From: Nitriliruptorales bacterium
Lineage (GTDB): Bacteria > Actinomycetota > Nitriliruptoria > Euzebyales > Egibacteraceae
NCBI GenBank assembly: GCA_009377835.1
Contig: WHTG01000001.1
Location: forward strand, 1 to 58,912
Reading direction: 5' to 3'
Length of the DNA: 58,912 nucleotides
The translations under genes were made by a program, and so were the position numbers. How positions within the stretch are numbered: position 1 is the first letter of the stretch; every line of letters begins with the position of its first letter. Positions 16,883-26,734 of the stretch are shown here, piece after piece. Under the pieces are notes generated by a model. The model was not told the origin of the DNA. It did not search any database and saw nothing but the letters and a program-made list of their open reading frames with translations.

Positions 16883-18073
16883 GTGGCGTCCGACGAGCAA
16901 CCAGACACCAGGCACGACCCGTTCGCGGCCCTGCTCGAGGACAGCGCGGAGGATCTGTACGAGAACGCCCCGTGCGGGTACCTGTCGACGTTGCCCGACG
17001 GGACGATCGCGAAGGTCAACGAGACATTCCTGCGGTGGACGGGGTATCGGCGCGAGGAGCTTGTGGGCCGTCGTCGCTTCCAGACGATGCTCCCGGCCGG
17101 CGACCGGATCTTCTACGAGACGCACTACGCACCACTGCTGCGGATGCAGCAAGGCGTGCGCGAAATAGCGATCGAGATCGTCTGCTCCGACGGTCGTCGG
17201 CTGCCGGCGCTGGTGAACTCGGTCGTCAAGACGGATTCCGACGGCCATATCGCCTATATCCGCACATCTGTGTTCGACGCCAGTCAGCGGCGCGAATACG
17301 AGCGGGAACTGCTGCGGGCACGTCAACGCGCCGAGGAGTCCGAAGCGCGTGCCCGAGAACTCGCACGGACGTTGCAGGCCAGCTTCATCCCGCCGGAGCC
17401 CCCGTCCATCCCGGGGCTGGAGATCGGTGCTGTGTACAGGGCGGCCGGCGGCGGGGACGAGGTCGGCGGCGACTTCTACGACGTCTTCGCCACCGCCGAC
17501 CACGATTGGGTGGTCGTGCTGGGGGACGTCCGCGGAAAGGGTGTCCTCGCCGCGCGGGTCACAGCGCTCGCCCGACACACGGTGCGCACGGCAGCCATGC
17601 AGACGCCGGCTCCTGCGGCGGTGCTCACAACGTTGAACCAGGCGCTACGCAGCAGCGATGAGGACCGCTTCTGCACCGTCGCCTATGCCCGGATCCAGAC
17701 GCTGCCGGACCGGCCGGTCAGGGTGACGTTGGCGATCGCCGGGCATGCACCCCCGCTCCGTGTCACTTCGGAAGGCGCCACCTCGGCCGTCGGGGAACTA
17801 GGTGATCTGATCGGGGTGCTGGAGCGACCGGAGTTCTCCGAGGTGGCGTTCGAGCTGCAACGCGGTGAAGTGCTGTGCTTCTTCACCGACGGCGTCACTG
17901 AAGGTCGCAACAACGGGGAGTACTACGGCGACGACCGCCTCGCCGCCGCCTTGACGGCACACGCGGCAGGGACCGCATCCTCCGCGGCCGAGGAGATTGT
18001 CAACGACGTCGTGTCGTTCCAGCGCGGTGCGCCGCGCGATGACATCGCAGTCGTGGTGCTCAAACGCTCCTAA
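16883..18073 (+). CDS. rsbP: RsbP-like PAS-PP2C (SpoIIE) phosphatase
   Basis: A 396-residue phosphatase. Residues about 22-137 form a PAS domain (GYLSTLPDGTIAKVNETFLRWTGY...), residues 138-165 a charged helical linker, and 170-396 a SpoIIE/PP2C catalytic domain. Metal-binding acidic positions include GGDFYD (Asp197), LGDVRGKG (Asp215), FTDGVTEG (Asp336) and RDDIAVV (Asp386/387). This is the architecture of B. subtilis RsbP. Together with the RsbQ-like neighbour it forms an energy- or ligand-sensing module that would dephosphorylate an anti-anti-sigma factor. No RsbV/RsbW or sigma gene is adjacent, so its target must lie elsewhere. The GTG start lies three bases after the rsbQ stop and probably relies on coupling. 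Confidence 0.9.
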   Translation: MASDEQPDTRHDPFAALLEDSAEDLYENAPCGYLSTLPDGTIAKVNETFLRWTGYRREELVGRRRFQTMLPAGDRIFYETHYAPLLRMQQGVREIAIEIVCSDGRRLPALVNSVVKTDSDGHIAYIRTSVFDASQRREYERELLRARQRAEESEARARELARTLQASFIPPEPPSIPGLEIGAVYRAAGGGDEVGGDFYDVFATADHDWVVVLGDVRGKGVLAARVTALARHTVRTAAMQTPAPAAVLTTLNQALRSSDEDRFCTVAYARIQTLPDRPVRVTLAIAGHAPPLRVTSEGATSAVGELGDLIGVLERPEFSEVAFELQRGEVLCFFTDGVTEGRNNGEYYGDDRLAAALTAHAAGTASSAAEEIVNDVVSFQRGAPRDDIAVVVLKRS

Positions 18074-18125
18074 GCTAAGTGCTCGATTGTGGCGGTTGTC
18101 GCCGCGTACCGCTACCGTTGCGGAA

Positions 18126-18143
18126 GTGACGTCAAGGCGTCAC
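18126..18143. repeat. Inverted repeat upstream of DEAD-box helicase
   Basis: GTGACG and CGTCAC form a perfect six-base inverted repeat with a six-base spacer, 190 bp before the helicase ATG. The 260-bp gap has no gene. This could be an operator or a short hairpin in a leader; the evidence is symmetry only. Confidence 0.3.
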
Positions 18144-18333
18144 GAACACGCGCGCCGCACCCGCAACGTTTTCAGGCGCCGGACCTCGAGTCGCGATGTG
18201 ACACCGTCGCTTCTGATGTACGGGCGTGTTTTCCCAGTGCGGCCATCCGAACCGGCCGCCCACGCCCGCGTGCGGGACGTCCGTACGCGCATGACTGCCC
18301 GCCGGCAGGCCGCGCAAGGAATCACACAACCAC

Positions 18334-19530
18334 ATGACCACCTTCACCGAACTCGGCGTGCCGCGGAGGATCTCTCGCGCGCTCGCCAAACGCGGCTTGA
18401 CCGCCGCCTTCCCAATCCAATCCCTCACCATCACGGACGCGATGGCCGGTCGAGATCTGTGCGGCCGTGCACCGACAGGTTCTGGCAAGACGCTCGCGTT
18501 CGGCATCCCCCTGGCGACGCTGGCCCGCAAGGGGGCGCCGCGGCGCCCCAGCGCCCTCGTCCTGGTGCCGACGCGGGAACTCGCGACGCAGGTGGCCGAC
18601 GCCATTCGCCCGCTGGCGCAGGCGCGCAACCTCCACGTCGCCTGTTTCTACGGCGGCACCTCGATCGGGAAGGACCGTCAACGACTTGACCGCGGCATTG
18701 ACATCGCGGTCGCGTGCCCCGGCAGACTGGCCGATCTGACGCAGCGAGGCTTCGTCGACCTGCGAGATGTCCGACTGGTGGTTGTCGACGAAGCCGACCG
18801 CATGGCCGACATGGGCTTCCTGCCGGAGGTGCGCCGGCTCCTCGACCGGACGCACGCCGCCCGACAAACCCTGTTGTTCTCCGCCACGCTGGACGGCGAC
18901 GTCGACGTGCTGATCTCGCGTTATCAACGCAACCCGGTGCGTCACGAACTGGCCGACGTCGAGGATGAGAAGGGTGACGTGCAGCACTTCTTCTGGACCA
19001 CACCGGCGCAGGCGCGAGTCGACCTCACAGCAGACATCGTGCGCAGCGTCGCGCCCGCGATCGTCTTCACCCGCACGAAACACGCCGCCGATCGGGTCGC
19101 CAGGCAGCTGGGACGGCGCGGCGTGGCCGCCGCGGCCATTCACGGTGACCGTTCGCAGAAGCAGCGGGAACGGGCGCTGGCGGACTTCTCGGCTCGCCGC
19201 ATCACCACCCTGGTCGCGACCGACGTCGCTGCCCGCGGCATCCACGTCGACGACGTCGGCGTCGTCATCCATTACGACCCCGCAGGCACTGGCAAGGACT
19301 ACGTCCACCGCTCCGGGCGCACCGGGCGCGCGGGTGCCGACGGGGTGGTGGTGACACTCGTCGCACCGGACAAAACCGGCGACGTGCGCGCCCTGCAGCG
19401 GGCCCTGAAGATGCGCCAGGCGGTGGGGCCGGCCCGGCTCGACACGATGGCCGACGGGACTCGCAGGACAGGTGTCGCGTCTGCCCCAGGGGTGGTTGGC
19501 CGCAGGCTCCCGGCGCCTGCCGGCGGGTGA
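18334..19530 (+). CDS. DEAD-box ATP-dependent RNA helicase
   Basis: A 398-residue helicase with the full motif set: Q-motif region (FPIQSL), I (APTGSGKT), Ia (PTRELA), II (VDEADRM), III (SATLDGD), IV (IVFTRTK), V (ATDVAARGIHVDDV) and VI (HRSGRTGRAG). The C-terminal extension is short and lacks a DbpA-type RNA-binding domain, so RNA targeting is not evident. The role is RNA unwinding in ribosome assembly, decay or cold adaptation. The long 260-bp leader could be regulatory. Confidence 0.92.
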   Translation: MTTFTELGVPRRISRALAKRGLTAAFPIQSLTITDAMAGRDLCGRAPTGSGKTLAFGIPLATLARKGAPRRPSALVLVPTRELATQVADAIRPLAQARNLHVACFYGGTSIGKDRQRLDRGIDIAVACPGRLADLTQRGFVDLRDVRLVVVDEADRMADMGFLPEVRRLLDRTHAARQTLLFSATLDGDVDVLISRYQRNPVRHELADVEDEKGDVQHFFWTTPAQARVDLTADIVRSVAPAIVFTRTKHAADRVARQLGRRGVAAAAIHGDRSQKQRERALADFSARRITTLVATDVAARGIHVDDVGVVIHYDPAGTGKDYVHRSGRTGRAGADGVVVTLVAPDKTGDVRALQRALKMRQAVGPARLDTMADGTRRTGVASAPGVVGRRLPAPAGG

Positions 19531-19602
19531 CGGGGACACGTGGCACGGAACCATCGATTGGCCGTAAGGTTGCAGATGCCGAGCCGAATCGCAGGAGGGG
19601 TC

Positions 19603-21399
19603 ATGCAGCAGTACACCGCGCCGGGCGAAGTTGAGGTTCCCCGCACCGCGCATGTCGTCGAGCCCCTGCTCGAACATGCGAGAAACACGCCGAACAAGGC
19701 GCTGCTGGCCTACCGGGAGGGCGACCGCTTCGTCGACGTCACGGCCAAGCAGTTCGCGGACAAGGTGCGAAGGCTCGCGCAGGGTCTGATCGCGCTAGGC
19801 GTACAGCCGGGTGACCGCGTCGCGCTGATGTCTGCGACGCGCGTCGAGTGGACGTACCTTGACTACGCGATCATGTCAGCCGGCGCGGTGACAGTGCCCA
19901 TCTACGACACGTCCTCGGCCGAGCAGGTCCAGTGGATCCTGTCCGACAGCGGTGCGGTGGTGGCGTTCATCGAGAGCGACCAGATGAAGGGCAGCACCTA
20001 CGACACGGTCGCCGACCAGTGTCCCGATTGCCGCGACGTCTTCGTCATCGAGCAGGGTGGGGTGGACGAGCTCGAGCGGCGCGGAGCTGAGGTCGATCCG
20101 CAGGAGGTCGACCGGCGCCTGGAACAGCTCAACGTCGATGACGTCGCTACGATCATCTACACGTCTGGGACGACCGGCCGGCCCAAGGGCTGCGTGCTGA
20201 CCCACGGCAATCTCCGGTGGGACATCATCCAGACGAGGATCAACCTGGACAAGATGATCCAGCCGGAGGACTCGCAGCTGCTGTTCCTGCCGTTGGCCCA
20301 TTCGTTCGCGAAGATCCTCGCGCTGGCGGCCATCGACACCGGCTCGAAGCTGGGGTTCTCCACGGGCCCGGCGAATCTCCTCGAAGAGCTGCCGATGTTC
20401 CAGCCCACGTACGTCGCCGCGGTGCCCCGGATCTTCGAGAAGGTGTTCACGGGCGCGCAGCAGAAGGCCCACGCCGACGGCAAGGGCAAGATCTTCGACA
20501 GGGCCGCAGCGGTGGCGACCGACTATTCGGAGGCACAGAGCAGCGGCCGCAGCGTCTCGCTGCCACTGAAGATCCAGCACGCACTGTTCGACAAGCTGGT
20601 CTACGGCAAGATCCGCCACCTCTTCGGCGGGCGGCTGCGGCTGGCGAACTCCGGCGGTGGACCCCTGGGAGCCCGGTTGACCCACTTCTTCAACGGCGTG
20701 GGCGTGCAGATCTACGAGGGGTACGGCCTCACCGAGACCAGCCCGGTGCTGACCTCCAATCACATCAGTGCCTGGAAGATCGGCACCGTCGGCAAGCCCA
20801 TCCCGGGCACGACCATCGCCATCGACGACGACGGCGAGGTGCTGGCCAAAGGCGGCCAGATCTTCAAGGGCTACTACCACAACGACGATGCGACCAAGGA
20901 GGCGATCGACTCTGACGACTGGTTCCACACCGGCGACATCGGCGAGCTGGACAGCGAAGGCTTCCTGAAGATCACAGGCCGCAAGAAGGAGCTGATCGTC
21001 ACGGCGGCCGGCAAGAATGTCGCTCCGGCAGTGCTCGAGGACCGGCTCAAGGCCCACTTCCTCGTCAGTCAAGCAGTCGTCGTCGGCGACAACCGCCCGT
21101 TCATCGCAGCGCTGATCACGATCGACGAGGAGCAGTTCCCGGCGTGGGCGTCGCGAAACGGCAAGGACGGTCGCAAGGTCGGCGACCTCGTGGACGACGA
21201 GACGTTGCGTGCGGAGATCCAAAAGGCCGTGGACGAAGCAAACAAGGCGGTCTCGCGCGCCGAGTCGATCCGCAAGTTCGTAATTCTGCCGCAGGACTTC
21301 ACGATCGAGGGCGGCGAGCTGACACCGACGCTGAAGATGAAGCGCAACGTCGTCAGTGACCGCTACGGCGGGGCCATCGAGAACCTGTACGCCGCCTGA
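19603..21399 (+). CDS. Long-chain fatty-acid-CoA ligase (FadD15-like AMP-forming)
   Basis: A 598-residue acyl-CoA synthetase that activates fatty acids with ATP and CoA. It carries the AMP motif YTSGTTGRPKG, EGYGLTETSPV, the hinge TGDIGELDSEG and the C-terminal GRKKELIVTAAGKN with the catalytic lysine region. Length and motifs fit FadD15-type long-chain ligases rather than short-chain or PaaK enzymes. The ATG at 19603 follows AGGAGGGG; upstream in-frame ATGs lack this. It is convergent with PaaZ, their stops 19 bp apart. Confidence 0.92.
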   Translation: MQQYTAPGEVEVPRTAHVVEPLLEHARNTPNKALLAYREGDRFVDVTAKQFADKVRRLAQGLIALGVQPGDRVALMSATRVEWTYLDYAIMSAGAVTVPIYDTSSAEQVQWILSDSGAVVAFIESDQMKGSTYDTVADQCPDCRDVFVIEQGGVDELERRGAEVDPQEVDRRLEQLNVDDVATIIYTSGTTGRPKGCVLTHGNLRWDIIQTRINLDKMIQPEDSQLLFLPLAHSFAKILALAAIDTGSKLGFSTGPANLLEELPMFQPTYVAAVPRIFEKVFTGAQQKAHADGKGKIFDRAAAVATDYSEAQSSGRSVSLPLKIQHALFDKLVYGKIRHLFGGRLRLANSGGGPLGARLTHFFNGVGVQIYEGYGLTETSPVLTSNHISAWKIGTVGKPIPGTTIAIDDDGEVLAKGGQIFKGYYHNDDATKEAIDSDDWFHTGDIGELDSEGFLKITGRKKELIVTAAGKNVAPAVLEDRLKAHFLVSQAVVVGDNRPFIAALITIDEEQFPAWASRNGKDGRKVGDLVDDETLRAEIQKAVDEANKAVSRAESIRKFVILPQDFTIEGGELTPTLKMKRNVVSDRYGGAIENLYAA

Positions 21400-21418
21400 C
21401 CCTTGGCTGCGCCGGCGG

Positions 21419-23449
21419 CTATGACTCCTTGGCGACCAGCGTCAGCACGTCGTAGCGCGCGACCGGTTCGTCCTTCTGGTTCGTCACCTCAACATCCCAG
21501 GTGACCTCACCGTATCCCTCGGCGTGGCGCGGCTGGATGTCCTTGCAGGTCAGCGCGACGCGCAGCGCCTCCCCCGGGTACACCGGGCTCATGAACCGCA
21601 GGTTCTCAAGCCCATAGTTCGCCAGCACAGGTCCGGGATCCGGGTCGACGAACATCCCCGCCGCCCACGACACGATCAGGTAGCCGTGCGCGACGCGACC
21701 GTCGAAGAACGGATTCGCCTTCGCGGCCGCTTCGTCCATGTGCGCGTAGAAGGTGTCGCCGGTGCTGTGCGCGAACGCTTCGATGTCCTCCAGCCCCACT
21801 GTGCGCGGGCCGCCGAAGAACGTGTCTCCGACCTGCAGTTTGGACAGGTTCTTGCGGAACGGGTGGACGTCGCTGTGGCGCCGTTCGGCCCCGGGCATCC
21901 ACCGGTCGGTCACCGCGGTCAGCGCATAGGGTGACCCCTGCACCGCCGTGCGTTGCATGTAGTGCAGGACGCCGCGGATACCGCCGAGTTCCTCGCCGCC
22001 GCCGGCGCGGCCGGGCCCGCCGTGCACCAGGTTGGGCAGGGGTGATCCGTGGCCCGTCTGCTCCTCGGCGCAGTCACGGTCCACCAGCAGAATGCGCCCG
22101 TGAAACGCCGCCGCGCCCAGCACGACGTCCCGCGCGAATCTTCGGTCGGCGGTGAACGCCGACGCGACGAGGCTCCCGCGGCCCCGCGCCGCGAGTTCCA
22201 CAACCTCGTCGGCAGCGCCGTACGGCAGCACCGTGCAGACCGGACCGAACGCTTCGACGACGTGTGGTTGCTCGGCGGTGACGTCGTCTGCGTACAGCAC
22301 CAGCGGGGGCAGGAACGCGCCGGTCTCGGCATCGGCCGCGACGACGTCGAAGTTGTCAGGATCCCCCACGACGATCTGTGCAGCTTCGGTGATGGCGTCG
22401 ATGGCTCGACGGACTTCCTCACGCTGCTCCATGCTCACCAGTGCGCCCATCCGGACGCTTTCGTCCTCGGGGTTGCCGACCGGGATCTTCGACAGGCCCG
22501 CCCGGATGGCGTCGATGGTCGGTTCCACGTACTCCGCCGGCACCATCGCGCGACGGATCGCCGTGCAACGTTGTCCGGCCTTGATCGTCGTCTCCCGGAC
22601 CACCTCGCGGACATACAGGTCGAACTCCACGCTGCCGGGCTTCGCGTCCGGCCCGAGTATCGACGCGTTGAGCGAGTCGGCCTCCGCATTGAAGCGCACG
22701 GACTCGCCCAGCATCGTCGGGTGGCTGCGCAGCTTGTTGGCCGTCGCCGCGCTGCCCGTGAACGCGACGGTGTCCTGACCCGTCAGGTGGTCGAGCAGGT
22801 CACCCGTGGTGCCAATGATCAGTTGGATGCTGCCCTCCGGCAGGAGCCCCGACTCGATGATGCTGCGCATCACCGACTCTGCCACGTACGACGTCTGCGT
22901 CGCCGGTTTGACGACCGTGGGGACCCCCGCGAGGAACGCCGGTGCGAACTTCTCCAGCATCCCCCAGCATGGGAAGTTGAAGGCATTGATCTGCAGCGCG
23001 ACACCCCGCAGCGGCACCGCCACGTGCTGCCCGATGAACGTCCCCTCACGGCCCAGCAGTTCTGGCGCCCCGTCGAGGTAGACGCGTGCATTGGGCAGTT
23101 CCCGCCGGCCCTTGCTCGAGTACGCGAACAGCGTGCCGATGCCGCCGTCTATGTCGAACGACGAGTCGCGAGTTGTCGCGCCGGTGGCTCTGGATTCGGC
23201 GTAGAACTCGCCCTTGCGGTCCGTCAGGTGCTTCGCCAGTTCCTTCAGCGCCGCCGCGCGCTCGTGGAAGGTCAGTTTCCGGACTGCAGGCCCTCCCACT
23301 CTGCGGGCGTAGCGAAGAATCTCGGCGAAGTTCAACCCTTCCGACGACGCGACCGCGACCGGCTCGCCGGTGACGGCGTGGTGCAGCACGGTCCCGCTGT
23401 CGGGAGCCTCGTGCCATTCCCCCTGGGCGTAACTGGAGAGGTTGCGCAT
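21419..23449 (-). CDS. paaZ: PaaZ bifunctional oxepin-CoA hydrolase/aldehyde dehydrogenase
   Basis: A 676-residue fusion matching PaaZ of phenylacetate degradation (the E. coli enzyme is about 680 residues). Residues about 1-520 form an aldehyde dehydrogenase with catalytic Cys in [10 protein letters not shown] and Glu in FNAEADSL. Residues about 535-676 form a MaoC hot-dog hydratase with the D/H dyad in [13 protein letters not shown] and GRVAHGYL. PaaZ opens the oxepin-CoA ring and oxidises the resulting aldehyde. The ring epoxidase PaaABCE and ligase PaaK are not in this window, so the pathway must be encoded elsewhere or PaaZ serves another ring-cleavage route. The ATG at [12 protein letters not shown] matches the family N-terminus. 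Confidence 0.93.
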   Translation of the reverse strand: MRNLSSYAQGEWHEAPDSGTVLHHAVTGEPVAVASSEGLNFAEILRYARRVGGPAVRKLTFHERAAALKELAKHLTDRKGEFYAESRATGATTRDSSFDIDGGIGTLFAYSSKGRRELPNARVYLDGAPELLGREGTFIGQHVAVPLRGVALQINAFNFPCWGMLEKFAPAFLAGVPTVVKPATQTSYVAESVMRSIIESGLLPEGSIQLIIGTTGDLLDHLTGQDTVAFTGSAATANKLRSHPTMLGESVRFNAEADSLNASILGPDAKPGSVEFDLYVREVVRETTIKAGQRCTAIRRAMVPAEYVEPTIDAIRAGLSKIPVGNPEDESVRMGALVSMEQREEVRRAIDAITEAAQIVVGDPDNFDVVAADAETGAFLPPLVLYADDVTAEQPHVVEAFGPVCTVLPYGAADEVVELAARGRGSLVASAFTADRRFARDVVLGAAAFHGRILLVDRDCAEEQTGHGSPLPNLVHGGPGRAGGGEELGGIRGVLHYMQRTAVQGSPYALTAVTDRWMPGAERRHSDVHPFRKNLSKLQVGDTFFGGPRTVGLEDIEAFAHSTGDTFYAHMDEAAAKANPFFDGRVAHGYLIVSWAAGMFVDPDPGPVLANYGLENLRFMSPVYPGEALRVALTCKDIQPRHAEGYGEVTWDVEVTNQKDEPVARYDVLTLVAKES

Positions 23450-23626
23450 CTGGCGATCCTTGGTGGTGGACTCGGCGGCCAGCATCGCAGACCGCCACGG
23501 CGTGGACAGTGGCGGCAGGGGCGTCACTGCCCTGCGTCAAAGGGTCACCCGCCCCGGTGTGACGGTCCGACGATGCGGGAAACATCCGCTCACGTGGGCC
23601 ATCCGCCTTGATCGCCTGGAGCACCC

Positions 23627-24118
23627 ATGCCCGCCAGAGATCGCCTGCCCGACTGCACGGCCACCCTCGACGACGGCCGGACGGTGCGCCTGTCCGAACT
23701 GCTGGAGAGCGGTCCCGCCGTGTTCTTCTTCTACCCGAAGGCGTTCACGACCGGCTGCACCGCCGAGGCGTGCCACTTCCGCGACCTCGCGGCGGAGTTC
23801 GCGGCTGCCGGTGCGCAACGGTTCGGCGTCAGCCGCGACAGCGTCGAGACGCAGAGCGAGTTCCGCGAGAAGTACAACCTGGACTTCCCCCTCATTGCCG
23901 ACCCGGACGGCCGGGTCGCCGCGGTCTTCGGCGCGAAGCGCCTCGGCCCGCTGCCCCGCAAACGGCAGACGTTCGTCGTCGACACGGACCATCGCATTCT
24001 CAAGGTGATCAGCTCCGAGCTGAACATGGACGTGCACGCCGACGAGGCGCTCGCGGCGCTCGCGGCGCGCGGCCGGGTCATCACGTTGCCCGAGGAGCAA
24101 CCTGCCGCCCCCGAGTAG
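23627..24118 (+). CDS. Peroxiredoxin (BCP/PrxQ type)
   Basis: A 163-residue thiol peroxidase. Peroxidatic Cys44 in FTTGCTAEACHF and resolving Cys49 five residues later are the atypical two-Cys arrangement of PrxQ/BCP. FFFYPKAFTTGC and the RQTFVVDTDHRI strand complete the thioredoxin fold. It reduces hydrogen peroxide and organic hydroperoxides in the cytoplasm. It is divergent from paaZ and convergent with the flavoprotein gene. Confidence 0.92.
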   Translation: MPARDRLPDCTATLDDGRTVRLSELLESGPAVFFFYPKAFTTGCTAEACHFRDLAAEFAAAGAQRFGVSRDSVETQSEFREKYNLDFPLIADPDGRVAAVFGAKRLGPLPRKRQTFVVDTDHRILKVISSELNMDVHADEALAALAARGRVITLPEEQPAAPE

Positions 24119-24168
24119 GCACGGCTTCCGGCGGCCGGTCCTGATGGCGCCGTTGCCCGTGCCGGGCG

Positions 24169-25269
24169 TCACCGGCGCGCCGAGAATCGTCCTATCTGGT
24201 GTGGGATCCCGTCGGCCAGATCCGCGAGAAGCCGCCCGACGGAGGGTACGAACTTGAACCCGTGCCCGGAGAACCCGCCGCCGATCACGACGCGTCCAAC
24301 ACGGTCCACGACGAAGTCCTCATCCGCAGTCATGTCATACAGGCAGCGTGAGATGCCCGAGGGATCGGGGTTCAATCCCGGCAGGTGCAGCCGGACGTAG
24401 TCGCTGAGCCGCTCTATGCGCACCGGATCAGGCGGCGGCCGTTCGCCGTCTGGGTCGATCTCTATACCAGTGCCGTGTTCACCGACCTTGACCCCGCCTT
24501 CGGCCGGTGACGGAACCCCGTAGGCCGCGAAGTCGGACGCGAGCTGGCCCTCGCCGACGTAGTGGATGAAGCTGGGCCACGTGGCGGCACCGTCAAGCGG
24601 TGCGAAGAATGCCGGCTGCTCCTGGGTGATGCGCATCGGCGGCACCTCGACGATGCCCGACAAGAGCTTCGGCAGCCAGGCATTAGCCGTCACCACGACC
24701 ACGTCCGCCTCGACGGTATCGCCGCCCGTCTCCACGACGACGCCCTCGCCTCGCACATGCACCGAGCGGACGGGCGATGAGAAGCGCATCTCCGCCCCCA
24801 GAGCCGCGGCGCGTTGCTGCAGCGCGAACAGGGCTGCGTCGGCGTCCGTACGCCCCCCGTCGGGTGAGTAGAGCACCGGGCCGTCGAACCGGAACCCCGC
24901 CCAACGCCGCTCGGCCTCAGCTTGGCCGAGCAGCGCTGCCTCGAGTCCGTGCCGTGCAAATGCCGCGCCGATCCGGTCGAGCACCACCGAGCTGCCGTGG
25001 TCGATCGCACCACCCTGCACGAGGATCTCGACGCCCGCCTCGTCCTCCAGCGCACGCCACAGCGGCAGCGCCTCCACCGCCAGGCGCACGTAGTCGTCCT
25101 GCCCGTAAGCGAGCCGGAAGATTCGTGAACGGCCGTGCGATCCCCCCAGATCGTGGCCCGGCTCGAACTGCTCCAAGCCGACCACGCGGCGCCCGCGGCG
25201 GGCGAGGTGCCAGGCGACTGCCGATCCCATGGCACCGAGCCCGACTACGGCGACGTCCCAACGCGCCAC
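24169..25269 (-). CDS. Sarcosine-oxidase/N-methyltryptophan-oxidase-like FAD protein
   Basis: A 366-residue FAD-dependent amine oxidase of the monomeric sarcosine oxidase (MSOX/SolA) type. The dinucleotide-binding GLGAMGSAVAWHL opens the protein, GGSHGRSRIFRLAYG matches the family's FAD/substrate region, and CLYDMTADEDFVVD contains the cysteine that carries covalent FAD in MSOX. The C-terminal GGFSGHGFKF is also typical. It would oxidise a secondary amine such as sarcosine to give H2O2; the exact amine is unknown. The GTG start lies five bases after the stop of the M20 peptidase gene, so the two are cotranscribed. Confidence 0.88.
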   Translation of the reverse strand: MARWDVAVVGLGAMGSAVAWHLARRGRRVVGLEQFEPGHDLGGSHGRSRIFRLAYGQDDYVRLAVEALPLWRALEDEAGVEILVQGGAIDHGSSVVLDRIGAAFARHGLEAALLGQAEAERRWAGFRFDGPVLYSPDGGRTDADAALFALQQRAAALGAEMRFSSPVRSVHVRGEGVVVETGGDTVEADVVVVTANAWLPKLLSGIVEVPPMRITQEQPAFFAPLDGAATWPSFIHYVGEGQLASDFAAYGVPSPAEGGVKVGEHGTGIEIDPDGERPPPDPVRIERLSDYVRLHLPGLNPDPSGISRCLYDMTADEDFVVDRVGRVVIGGGFSGHGFKFVPSVGRLLADLADGIPHQIGRFSARR

Positions 25270-25273
25270 GACT

Positions 25274-26617
25274 TCAGCGAACGAAGCGGAAGACGACGTC
25301 GGCGAGCATCCTCAACCCGGCCTTGAACCCCTCCACCGGGATCCGCTCGTCCGCTGCGTGGAACAGCTGGGCGAACGGTGGGTCGTGTGCTGCGAGTCGC
25401 ACGGGACTGAACCCGTAGCACACGGCCCCCATTTTCGACCAGTAGTGGGAATCGGTGAACCCGGGCGTCACGCTGGGAACGGCGACCGCGCCGGGATGAT
25501 GCTCGCCGACCACGTCGCCGATCGTCCGGAACAGCTCCGTGTCCGCCGGCGCCTCGTGGGGTTCGTGGGTGCGCACGATTTCCAGCTCGATGCTGTCGCC
25601 GGCCAGCGCCGCCACCTCGGCGACCAGTTCCTCGGCGGTCGAGCCGATCGCGATGCGCCCGTCAAGATGCGCCTCGGCGACCGACGGGATGACGTTGGTG
25701 ACAGTGCCGCCGCCCAGCATCGTCGGGCTGACCGTGTTGCGGACAAGCGCCTCGAGAGTTCGGGCGACCGACCTGTCGGGGATCACACGCCCCACCAGCG
25801 GCGACACCCGATCGTTGAGCAACCACGGGAGGATGGTACGACCCGGCTGCGACTGTCTGTCGGCGACCGAGGCGATGAACCGATCGACGGCGCCCGACCG
25901 GTGCACCGGCAGCTTCCGGCGCCCGACCCGGTGCAGGAACCGGGCGAGCGTGACGATCGCGTTGTCCTCGCGTGGGATGCTGCCGTGCCCCGCCGGCCCG
26001 CGCGCCGTCGCCTTCAGCCAGCACACACCCTTTTCGGCGACCTGGACGGGATACACGACGCTGTTGCCGACCTGCATCGTGAACCCGCCGACCTCACCCA
26101 ACGCGAAGCCGGCGCGGACCTTCTCGGCATGCTCGGCGACCATCCAGGCACTGCCGTTGGTGCAACCTGCCTCCTCGTCCGCGACACCTACGAAGATCAC
26201 GTCCCGCCGGCGCGGGCCGCCGGCGTCGGCGAGCATCCTGAACACCGCGAGGCTCATTGCCGCCATGTTCTTCATGTCGACCGTGCCGCGCCCCCACACG
26301 TACCCGTCGGCGATCTGGGCGGCGAACGGCTGGTACGTCCACGCGTGTGGCTCGGCTGGCACGACGTCCAGGTGCGCGTTGAGCAGCAGGGGCGGCTCGT
26401 CGCCGTCGCCCCGCAGGCGCGCGACGACGTTCACATGGCCCGGGGCAGCTTCGAGGATCTCTGGTTCGCAACCGGCGGCGCGCAGCTGCTCGGCGGCGAT
26501 GACCGCCGCGCCGGCCGTGTTGCCAGGCGGGTTGGAGGAATCCGCCTGAACAAGCGCGCGCAGCAGCTCGACCGCGGCGTCGCCCTCTGACACCCAGTTG
26601 ATCTCCGGCAGCGTCAT
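25274..26617 (-). CDS. M20-family metallopeptidase/deacylase
   Basis: A 447-residue M20/ArgE/DapE-type amidohydrolase. Visible metal-site segments are LLLNAHLDVVPAE (His ligand), GRGTVDMKN (bridging Asp) and VADEEAGC (catalytic Glu plus Glu ligand). A dimerisation domain sits between, and TDSHYWSKMG near the end supplies further family features. It hydrolyses peptides or N-acyl amino acids. The ATG at MTLPEINW follows GGAAGG. It is cotranscribed with the downstream amine oxidase, suggesting release then oxidation of an N-methyl or N-acyl amino acid (inference). Confidence 0.9.
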   Translation of the reverse strand: MTLPEINWVSEGDAAVELLRALVQADSSNPPGNTAGAAVIAAEQLRAAGCEPEILEAAPGHVNVVARLRGDGDEPPLLLNAHLDVVPAEPHAWTYQPFAAQIADGYVWGRGTVDMKNMAAMSLAVFRMLADAGGPRRRDVIFVGVADEEAGCTNGSAWMVAEHAEKVRAGFALGEVGGFTMQVGNSVVYPVQVAEKGVCWLKATARGPAGHGSIPREDNAIVTLARFLHRVGRRKLPVHRSGAVDRFIASVADRQSQPGRTILPWLLNDRVSPLVGRVIPDRSVARTLEALVRNTVSPTMLGGGTVTNVIPSVAEAHLDGRIAIGSTAEELVAEVAALAGDSIELEIVRTHEPHEAPADTELFRTIGDVVGEHHPGAVAVPSVTPGFTDSHYWSKMGAVCYGFSPVRLAAHDPPFAQLFHAADERIPVEGFKAGLRMLADVVFRFVR

Positions 26618-26734
26618 CGCAGTACCTTCCGCATCACACGCCGCCACGAGCGGCGGACCGGCCCCGGGAGTGGTAGCCCTCCCCCTCCGCTGCAGGCGAG
26701 GTGGGGGTCGAGCTGCACGCGCCGAAGGTAGCGC

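Noticed and set aside
19876-21222. Long minus-strand frame antisense to the fatty-acid-CoA ligase
   Set aside because: The ligase carries all AMP-forming motifs; the antisense product has none and begins and ends within it.
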